In this document: one piece after another, positions 1 through 4,555 of the stretch
Layout: every line of letters starts with the position of its first letter
How positions within the stretch are numbered: position 1 is the first letter of the stretch
Assembly (NCBI GenBank): GCA_019323235.1
Contig: JAHWHN010000064.1
Location: 1-5,137, forward strand
DNA from: Candidatus Woesearchaeota archaeon
Lineage (GTDB): Archaea; Nanobdellota; Nanobdellia; Woesearchaeales; JABIAG01
DNA length: 5,137 nt
Direction of reading: 5' to 3'
Translations under genes and position numbers: made by a program
Notes under the pieces: generated by a model
Seen by the model: only the letters and a program-made list of their open reading frames with translations
Database searches by the model: none
What the model was told of the DNA's origin: nothing

Positions 1-162
1 AGTGATAACTTAGAGCTTATTCTAGGTTATGAAGAAGGTGTGTTTGTTGAGTTTATGGGAAGAGTATATTTTGCAAATGACGATCCAGAGTTTATTTTAG
101 AATTTCCGAAGACAATAAAAGAAATTTATCAAGCAAAGAGGATATTAGGTTATGTTGAATAA
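1..162 (+). CDS. C-terminal end of a small unrecognised protein, paralogous to the next gene (5' end outside window)
   Basis: An open frame runs from the window edge to TAA at 160-162 and gives the last 53 residues of a protein; no start is visible, so the 5' part lies outside. I do not recognise a family. The segment resembles the following gene product: both share a pattern EG-x2-VE-x2-G-x2-YF, then after about 20 residues an AKR triplet and a Val five residues later, about 12 identities over 43-45 aligned residues with one gap. It is acidic and probably a small alpha/beta soluble protein; no signal peptide or membrane segment can be seen. It overlaps the next gene by 11 bp, so the two are likely translated from one message. 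Small tandem acidic paralogues in a cargo region can be immunity proteins, but nothing here proves that. Confidence 0.7.
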   Translation, partial: SDNLELILGYEEGVFVEFMGRVYFANDDPEFILEFPKTIKEIYQAKRILGYVE

Positions 163-451
163 TGTAACGCAAACGATAGATAGTGAAACAAAAGGGTTTA
201 TTTTAAGTGATATTTATTCTGACAAAGAACACTTGAAAATATCGCTAAATGAATTAGAAGGTTTTTTAGTTGAATGTGATGGGTATATTTATTTTGTTAC
301 CAATAATGAATCAAAACAATATTATAAATTTGATTCTTTTGTGACAAGTTTAGTAAATGCTAAGAGAGCTATTGAATTTGTTAATAAAAGTTATGAAAAA
401 GGTTGTAGTGTAGTTTATGAAAATATGACAACTGGAGCATCCGAGCTATGA
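152..451 (+). CDS. Small unrecognised protein (99 aa), diverged tandem copy of the upstream gene product
   Basis: ATG at 152 is preceded at 9 nt by AAGAGGA (136-142), a good Shine-Dalgarno match, which supports this start even though it lies inside the end of the preceding gene. The 99-residue product matches the preceding protein in its central part (about residues 34-78): EG-x2-VE-x2-G-x2-YF, an aromatic-rich turn, then an AKR-containing helix and a Val. The N-terminal 25 residues and the C-terminal 20 residues cannot be compared because the neighbour is incomplete or ends earlier. No catalytic motif, signal peptide or membrane helix is seen. The stop codon overlaps the ATG of a third, broken gene (ATGA at 448-451), so the unit was once an operon of at least three genes. 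Function unknown; an immunity-type or adaptor role would be only a guess. Confidence 0.75.
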   Translation: MLNNVTQTIDSETKGFILSDIYSDKEHLKISLNELEGFLVECDGYIYFVTNNESKQYYKFDSFVTSLVNAKRAIEFVNKSYEKGCSVVYENMTTGASEL

Positions 452-519
452 ATAAGAAAATAAAATTGAATGATAGATTGACAATTTTTTGTTGTGTCGG
501 TAATTTATTCTCAAGTTAG
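448..519 (+). pseudogene. 5' stub of a third operon gene, broken after 23 codons
   Basis: An ATG at 448 overlaps the preceding stop in the classic ATGA arrangement and has GGAG (434-437) at a suitable 10-nt distance, so it looks like a genuine translation start. The frame reads 23 codons and ends at TAG 517-519. The first dozen residues (MNKKIKLNDRLTIF) are hydrophilic and could begin a normal protein. Directly afterwards the sequence becomes, in another frame, the tail of an AAA ATPase. The simplest reading is that a deletion or recombination joined the head of this gene to the tail of an unrelated one, with the junction around 480-510. It could instead be a real micropeptide, which I consider less likely. 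Confidence 0.5.
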
Positions 520-728
520 CAAAAGATATGGTTAAAAAAATAAATGAAACTCCATGTCAAACGATTGTGATATCTCATAATACCGCATTAATCTCTAATG
601 ATCTATTGCGTCCAGATTGTTATTTCAATCTATCAAGTTCTTCAATAAAACCAATTTCATCAATGACAAAGAAAGAGCTTAGAAAATCACATAATATAGA
701 AAAAATATATAATGGTTTGATTTTATAA
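504..728 (+). pseudogene. Orphan C-terminal fragment of an AAA15/OLD-like ATPase
   Basis: The frame is open from 504 (after a stop at 501-503); an internal ATG at 528 would give 66 residues, but the recognisable similarity begins before it (LAKDMVKKI). The text reads like the last part of AAA15-type ATPases found in many phage-defence loci: a beta strand ending in the H-loop (QTIVISHNTALIS, His17 counted from Met528), then DLLRPD, then a conserved tail of the form KELRKSHNIEKIYNG. The Walker A, signature and Walker B parts are absent and do not occur upstream in any frame of the window, so this cannot be a working ATPase. It is most likely debris of a deleted defence gene. Family assignment rests on motif recognition only. 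Confidence 0.65.
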
Positions 729-734
729 ACTTTA

Positions 735-757
735 ATTAAAAATAAAAATAGGATTAA
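735..757 (+). repeat. 23-bp direct repeat, copy 1 (with ribosome binding site)
   Basis: This AT-rich 23-bp sequence recurs without a mismatch at 1024-1046, 289 bp downstream. Its AGGA (750-753) is the only Shine-Dalgarno-like stretch before the ATG at 765, so the repeat supplies the translation start region of the following gene. The length is too great for chance even in AT-rich DNA, although the A-rich first half is low in complexity. Confidence 0.85.
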
Positions 758-764
758 CAAAAAA

Positions 765-1028
765 ATGAGTACTGAATATTATGTAGTAGTACCAAATGAA
801 GAATATAAAGAAAGTCATATATCTGCAAAATGGACAGCACCTTTTAAGTTGGTTCTTTTAGGAGAAAATTTTAAAAGTGGATTTGTTTTTTCATCAGATA
901 TATTTCTAAATAAGACTATGACACGAAGTGAATGGAAATACTTAATACAAAAAAACAATTTAATGATTGTTGATGAATATTATAATGAAATTCAAATGGA
1001 AAAAATATTAGAAATAATCTCTCATTAA
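765..1028 (+). CDS. Small unrecognised protein (87 aa) between two direct repeats
   Basis: An intact 87-codon gene starts at ATG 765, about 11 nt after an AGGA motif inside the upstream repeat. The product is soluble with alternating hydrophobic beta-strand patterns (EYYVVVP near the N-terminus; APFKLVLLG; SGFVFSSDIFL), a basic/aromatic helix containing TRSEWKYLIQ, and a C-terminal amphipathic helix ending at ISH. I see no catalytic signature, cysteine pairs, signal sequence or membrane span, and I do not recognise a family. It has no visible similarity to the tandem pair at the left edge. The last codon and stop lie within the second repeat copy, so gene plus repeat form a 289-bp unit that resembles a mobile or exchangeable cassette. 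An orphan immunity protein is one possible reading, unproven. Confidence 0.7.
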   Translation: MSTEYYVVVPNEEYKESHISAKWTAPFKLVLLGENFKSGFVFSSDIFLNKTMTRSEWKYLIQKNNLMIVDEYYNEIQMEKILEIISH

Positions 1029-1046
1029 AAATAAAAATAGGATTAA
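1024..1046 (+). repeat. 23-bp direct repeat, copy 2
   Basis: Identical over 23 bp to 735-757. It begins in the last coding triplet of the 87-residue gene and covers its stop codon. In this copy the ribosome-binding-site-like AGGA is not followed by a start codon at the expected place; an open fragment without ATG follows instead. This fits a cassette boundary at which the next gene lost its 5' end. Confidence 0.85.
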
Positions 1047-1199
1047 TTAAAATTAGAATATTTTGGACTTAATTCAAGAGATGTTCGTAAACAACGAGAT
1101 ATCGATGTTGAGGAAGTTCAAAAATTGGTTGTTTCCGATCAAACGAATCATGAATGGGAAATTAAAATTGATGAATATGGAGATTACTATAAGGTTTGA
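1047..1199 (+). pseudogene. 5'-truncated fragment of an unrecognised gene
   Basis: The frame opens right after an in-frame stop inside the second repeat copy and runs 50 codons to TGA at 1197-1199 without any ATG, GTG or TTG suited to initiation near the repeat. The residues look like real protein rather than random AT-rich translation: a charged helix (RDVRKQRDIDVEEVQKLV), then a strand-rich end (HEWEIKIDEYGDYYKV). Base composition is also less AT-rich than the surrounding spacer. I cannot assign a family. It is probably the C-terminal end of a former gene whose front was lost at the repeat. Confidence 0.45.
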
Positions 1200-1249
1200 T
1201 GTTTCAAACAAAGAAGTTTTGACAATTTATTTTTAAAAGTAGTGGCGGA

Positions 1250-1363
1250 ATGACAACTTGTGATAAGTTGTTAAATGCAAAACAATGGGAACGTTTTGAA
1301 AAGTTTTTTAAAATAGAGGAAATTAATAGAAATGTTAGATTAAAAAGATATATCTATGAGTAA
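1250..1363 (+). CDS. Short ORF (37 aa), possibly a gene remnant
   Basis: ATG at 1250 with the purine-rich GGCGGA directly before it opens a 37-codon frame ending at TAA 1361-1363. The frame is open further back to 1223 without another start codon. The product is basic and helical (NAKQWERFEKFFKIEEINRN, then a basic tail) and unrecognised. A small 7-bp inverted repeat (1253-1259 with 1265-1271) sits at its beginning. It lies in a decayed region, so it may be a fragment of a longer gene rather than an expressed protein. The stretch from 1029 to 1390 otherwise shows no intact gene, RNA gene or convincing promoter. Confidence 0.3.
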   Translation: MTTCDKLLNAKQWERFEKFFKIEEINRNVRLKRYIYE

Positions 1364-1390
1364 ATTTGAACAACACTGAGAATTAAAGAA

Positions 1391-2497
1391 ATGAATGAAT
1401 TACAAATAAAACTGAATAATGTTGTAAATGTTAAAAATCTAAATATTGATGTAAAAAGGCTTAATATTGTTTGTGGTGATAATAATATTGGGAAATCAGA
1501 TGTTATCAATGCTGTTTATGGATTATTTCAAAATTGCAAAACAGTATCAAATTTAAAGATTTCAAAAGCAAAATTAAAACAACTTCAAAACAATGGATAT
1601 GTTACTATAGACTTATCTACATTTATAAAAAACATAAAGAAAGTATTGTCAAAAAATTATACAAAAAATTTACATAATGTTTTTAGCACGCATGAGGATT
1701 TTTTTAAGTTATCAAAAGTATCAACTGATTTCAATATTAGTTTAGAAAAATCATATAATTATGAATTAGATTTATATGGAACTAACTATTATTTTGAAAA
1801 GAAATTAGATGAAAGCACATTAAAAATTATTGTTCTTAAAGGAGAAAAAGGTATTACACTAGGGTATGATGCGATAAATGACATTATTTTATATGTAATT
1901 AACAGTATACTTTTAGATCAAGTATTTAATAACTCGTTTATTGCAACATCAGATCGTAGTTCTATTATAACTTTTGCAGGAATATTAAAGAATAGAGGAA
2001 ATACAGTAATTACTGAAATGAAAAAAGATCCTGAAAATATTGAATATATTTTAAATAAGTGTAGATATAGATTATCTATTATAGATGAAATGAATTTTAT
2101 TGGTGACATTGGAAATGTAACAAAAAGAATTTCTTCTATTGATAATTCAAAATTAACAGAGATTATTGATGGAACATTTTCATATAATAGTGATATTGGT
2201 GATATTTTTTATAATTCATTTGATGGCAATGCTGTTATTCCAATTGGATATACATCATCATTTATTCAATCCTTTGTTAGTTTGTATTTTTACACAAAAT
2301 ATGTCGCAAAAAAGGGAGATATGATTTTTATAGAGTATCCAGAATTATTTTTAGATTATAGAAACAAAGTAAAAATGATTGAGTTTGTAAAATCATTGCT
2401 TGATAGTGATATAGATATTTTTATAACAACATCTGATGAAGTTATCGCAAATGGATTTTCAGAGTTTAAAGAAAAATCTTTAATTCAATTAAATTAA
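1391..2497 (+). CDS. SMC/RecF/OLD-like AAA ATPase without nuclease domain (368 aa)
   Basis: This predicted cytoplasmic ATPase belongs to the broad RecF/SbcC/OLD-type ABC ATPases common in phage-defence modules. Seen directly: an N-terminal strand layout typical of the family; Walker A GDNNIGKS at residues 29-36; an internal stretch around residues 180-198 (FIATSDRSSI) where relatives carry a PA-[ED]-R-S motif; a signature-like YTSSFIQSF at 287-295, where Phe291 replaces the usual Gly of SSG; Walker B MIFIEYPELFL at 311-321 with Glu315 and Glu318; and a final strand FITTSDE at 344-350, where the H-loop His seems missing. The protein ends there, so no TOPRIM domain follows as in OLD nucleases. 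The long coiled-coil insertion of true SMC proteins is absent. Start ATG 1391 fits the family N-terminus and has a purine-rich AAAGAA just upstream. The next gene begins 2 nt after the stop, so they are probably co-translated. No convincing promoter precedes it. The ATPase assignment is firm; the biological role is inferred only. Confidence 0.85.
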   Translation: MNELQIKLNNVVNVKNLNIDVKRLNIVCGDNNIGKSDVINAVYGLFQNCKTVSNLKISKAKLKQLQNNGYVTIDLSTFIKNIKKVLSKNYTKNLHNVFSTHEDFFKLSKVSTDFNISLEKSYNYELDLYGTNYYFEKKLDESTLKIIVLKGEKGITLGYDAINDIILYVINSILLDQVFNNSFIATSDRSSIITFAGILKNRGNTVITEMKKDPENIEYILNKCRYRLSIIDEMNFIGDIGNVTKRISSIDNSKLTEIIDGTFSYNSDIGDIFYNSFDGNAVIPIGYTSSFIQSFVSLYFYTKYVAKKGDMIFIEYPELFLDYRNKVKMIEFVKSLLDSDIDIFITTSDEVIANGFSEFKEKSLIQLN

Positions 2498-2499
2498 AT

Positions 2500-2904
2500 A
2501 TGAACAAACAAAAAGTTCAAGTTGATAAACTTTTTTCAATAAAAGATGAATTTAATAAAAGCATTGAAAATTTAGCAATAAATATTTACAACAGATTTTT
2601 AGAAAAATTTGAATTGTTAGGTATTGGTAGAAATAGAATAGTTTTTGGAAGCAAAAATTATGTATATAAAATTCCAAGAAACAGAATGGGATTTTATGAT
2701 AATTCAGAAGAGGCAAGATTAAAAGATGAGTGTTATGCAATATGTCGACTAATTCTAATTAATGATATTCCAATTCTTGTTATGGAAAGATTAGACTTAA
2801 ATATTGATGAAAAAAAATTACCAATATGGGTTGATTTTATTGATTGTCAACAAGTAGGATTATCAAAACATGGAGAACTAAAAGCATACGATTATGCTAC
2901 TTGA
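2500..2904 (+). CDS. Short kinase-fold-like phage protein (134 aa)
   Basis: The middle of this protein reads like the N-lobe of a protein kinase: a glycine-loop-like segment LGIGRNRIVFG (residues 40-50), the candidate ATP-binding Lys57 in YVYKIP, acidic residues 70-71 on a following helix, and a hinge-like ILVMERLD at 92-99. The rest is only about 35 residues: DCQQVGLSKHGELKAYDYA (115-133) seems to stand for a shrunken catalytic loop plus a DFG-like Asp131. A normal HxD catalytic loop and the helical C-lobe are absent. Short kinase-like proteins of this kind, ending in a 'QVG...yDy' pattern, are as I recall recurrent in phage genomes, so the length may be natural rather than a truncation. The gene starts 2 nt after the ATPase stop and is followed by a terminator, so it is the last gene of a two-gene unit. 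It may bind nucleotides or be a pseudokinase; activity is not demonstrated. Confidence 0.6.
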   Translation: MNKQKVQVDKLFSIKDEFNKSIENLAINIYNRFLEKFELLGIGRNRIVFGSKNYVYKIPRNRMGFYDNSEEARLKDECYAICRLILINDIPILVMERLDLNIDEKKLPIWVDFIDCQQVGLSKHGELKAYDYAT

Positions 2905-2919
2905 AAAAACGATAATATA

Positions 2920-2938
2920 AACTTAATTTATTTAAGTT
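2920..2938 (+). other. Small AT-only hairpin after the kinase-like gene
   Basis: AACTTAA (2920-2926) pairs with TTAAGTT (2932-2938) around a 5-nt loop. It sits just upstream of the strong terminator and has no T-run of its own; a minor RNA 3'-end structure or chance. Confidence 0.3.
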
Positions 2939-2943
2939 AAAAA

Positions 2944-2974
2944 CCGTATCTCTCTTGAGATACGGCTTTTTTTT
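2944..2974 (+). terminator. Rho-independent terminator of the ATPase/kinase-like unit
   Basis: A perfect 9-bp stem CCGTATCTC (2944-2952) with GAGATACGG (2957-2965), loop TCTT, is followed by C and eight T. It is by far the most GC-rich stem in this region and lies 39 nt after the last stop codon. It separates the two-gene unit from terL. Confidence 0.93.
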
Positions 2975-2983
2975 GCTTATAAT
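2955..2983 (+). promoter_or_regulatory. Near-consensus sigma70 promoter for terL, overlapping the terminator
   Basis: TTGAGA (2955-2960, five of six matches to TTGACA) and TATAAT (2978-2983, six of six) are separated by exactly 17 bp. The -35 box lies in the loop and descending arm of the terminator, and the T-run forms the spacer. Transcription would be expected to start about 7 nt after the -10 box, near 2989-2990, which is the terL ATG itself. There is no good Shine-Dalgarno sequence before that ATG, so a leaderless message is plausible. Confidence 0.7.
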
Positions 2984-2988
2984 AAAGT

Positions 2989-4545
2989 ATGAGCAATGAA
3001 TTTGAAATAAATGCAAGAATACAAGAATATAGAAAAAGGTTTAAATATGATTTTCCTTATTATGCTGTAAAATGTTTGTATGTTCGTCCTAAAGAATTGG
3101 GTGGATTAATACCATTTAGGCTGAACACGGCACAGATATATGTTCATAATAAATTAGAAACCTTATTAAAAGAACGTGGTTTAATTCGAGTAAATATTCT
3201 AAAAGGACGACAGCAAGGAATGTCAACCTATATCGAAGCTAGGTTCTTTTGGAAGGTTAGTTTTAATTTTGGCGTTAGAGCTTTTATCTTAACACATCTA
3301 GCAGATGCAACCAGAAACCTTTTTGAAATGACAAAAAGGTATTATGATAATTCACCTGAATTTTTTAAACCTCATACCAAATACAATAGTGGAACTATTT
3401 TAGATTTTGATAAATTAGATAGTGGATTTAGAGTAGGCACTGCTGGTAATAAAAATGTAGGTATTTCTGGAACAATACAATATTTTCATGGTTCGGAGAT
3501 CGCATTCTGGGAAAATGCTTGGCAACATGAAAGTGGAATTTTAGAATGTATACCTAATTCTGAAGGTACTGAAATTGTTAGAGAGTCTACAGCAAATGGA
3601 ACATCAAATTATTTTTACGAACAGTGGCAAATAGCGTCAGAAGATAAAAATAGTGACTATGTTAATATATTTGTGCCTTGGTTCTGGCAAAATGAATACA
3701 GAAGTAAAGTTAGCCAATATTTCGTTAGAACACCAGAAGAAAATGATCTTATTGCTAGATATTCTCATATTGGATTAAATTCAAATGAACAATTACAATG
3801 GAGAAGGGAAAAATTATCAAAATATGGACTCGATGGAGAGTGGAGATTTAAACAAACCTATCCTAACTCACCAGATGAAGCATTTAAAACAAGTTCTACT
3901 AATTCTATTATAAAGCCTGAATTTGTTCTAAAAGCTAGAAAAAGAAAAGTAACAGGATATGGGAAAATTATCGTTGGCGTTGATCCAGCTAGAGGTGGTG
4001 ATAGTACTGCAATTATATTTAGACAAGGCAATAAAGCATTTGATTTACAATACTACGATTTTGATAGTATAGAACCTATTATAAAAATTTGTAAAAAAAT
4101 TCTAGAATCAGACTCTCCTAAAATTGATCAAATGAATATTGATGTAGGTGGTTTGGGTGCAGGTGTTTATGATGCTTTAAAAGGTATGGGATATTCAAAT
4201 AGAATTGCACAGGTTAATTTTGGAAAGAATGCTTTTAATAAAGAAAAATATGTAAACCAACGTGCCGAAATGTGGTATAGTGCGGCAGAATGGATTACCT
4301 ATAAAAATGTTGAAATACCAGATTCAGATTTATTACATGGAGATTTAATAGTTCAACAATCTTTTCCTGACAAACTACAAAGAAGAGGACTTGTCGCAAA
4401 GGAAAAGTTGAGAGCAGAATTAAGACGATCTCCAGACGGCGGAGATGCACTTGCTTTAACATTTCATAAATCAAAGAAAACTATAAATTATAAAAGAGAT
4501 TTTCAAGTAATAAGAAATGACGATAATTGGATAGAAACATTATGA
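2989..4545 (+). CDS. terL: Phage terminase large subunit (DNA-packaging ATPase/nuclease)
   Basis: TerL docks on the phage portal, pumps DNA into the prohead with ATP energy and cuts the concatemer. The 518-residue length is normal for the family. N-terminal ATPase domain: Walker A KGRQQGMST at residues 72-80, in the deviant form usual for terminases; Walker B region QYFHGSEIAFW (164-174) with Ser-Glu at 169-170; coupling motif ESTANG at 199-204 followed by NYFYEQW. C-terminal RNase H-like nuclease domain: Asp332 in VGVDPARGGDSTA, Asp384/385 region in MNIDVGGLGAG, and Asp486 in SPDGGDALALTF, the three acidic metal-binding sites expected. All are intact, so the gene looks functional. ATG 2989 is the only ATG before Walker A; ribosome binding signals are poor. 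A strong promoter lies just upstream. No terminase small subunit is recognisable in the window. The gene ends in TGA TAA and faces a convergent gene 10 nt away. Confidence 0.95.
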   Translation: MSNEFEINARIQEYRKRFKYDFPYYAVKCLYVRPKELGGLIPFRLNTAQIYVHNKLETLLKERGLIRVNILKGRQQGMSTYIEARFFWKVSFNFGVRAFILTHLADATRNLFEMTKRYYDNSPEFFKPHTKYNSGTILDFDKLDSGFRVGTAGNKNVGISGTIQYFHGSEIAFWENAWQHESGILECIPNSEGTEIVRESTANGTSNYFYEQWQIASEDKNSDYVNIFVPWFWQNEYRSKVSQYFVRTPEENDLIARYSHIGLNSNEQLQWRREKLSKYGLDGEWRFKQTYPNSPDEAFKTSSTNSIIKPEFVLKARKRKVTGYGKIIVGVDPARGGDSTAIIFRQGNKAFDLQYYDFDSIEPIIKICKKILESDSPKIDQMNIDVGGLGAGVYDALKGMGYSNRIAQVNFGKNAFNKEKYVNQRAEMWYSAAEWITYKNVEIPDSDLLHGDLIVQQSFPDKLQRRGLVAKEKLRAELRRSPDGGDALALTFHKSKKTINYKRDFQVIRNDDNWIETL

Positions 4546-4555
4546 TAAAATTAAT

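Noticed and set aside
478..506. TTGACA at 478-483 as the -35 box of a promoter
   Set aside because: At 16-18 bp spacing the best -10 candidate (TAATTT at 501) matches only three of six positions, and the box lies in the stub of a gene.
735..1046. CRISPR array or transposon ends made of the 23-bp repeats
   Set aside because: Only two copies in direct orientation, 289 bp apart, with a gene between them; no spacers of regular length, no inverted ends and no transposase.
1219..1250. Second TTGACA at 1219-1224 as a promoter for the ATPase unit
   Set aside because: The position of the -10 box holds GTGGCG; no acceptable match at 16-18 bp.
1918..2109. Minus-strand 63-codon ORF inside the ATPase gene
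   Set aside because: It is the complement of a well-supported gene, has no ribosome binding site and its translation is low-complexity hydrophobic text.
2552..2740. Minus-strand 62-codon ORF inside the kinase-like gene
   Set aside because: Antisense shadow of a gene with recognisable motifs; the Phe/Leu/Ile/Tyr-rich composition is what AT-rich coding DNA gives on the opposite strand.
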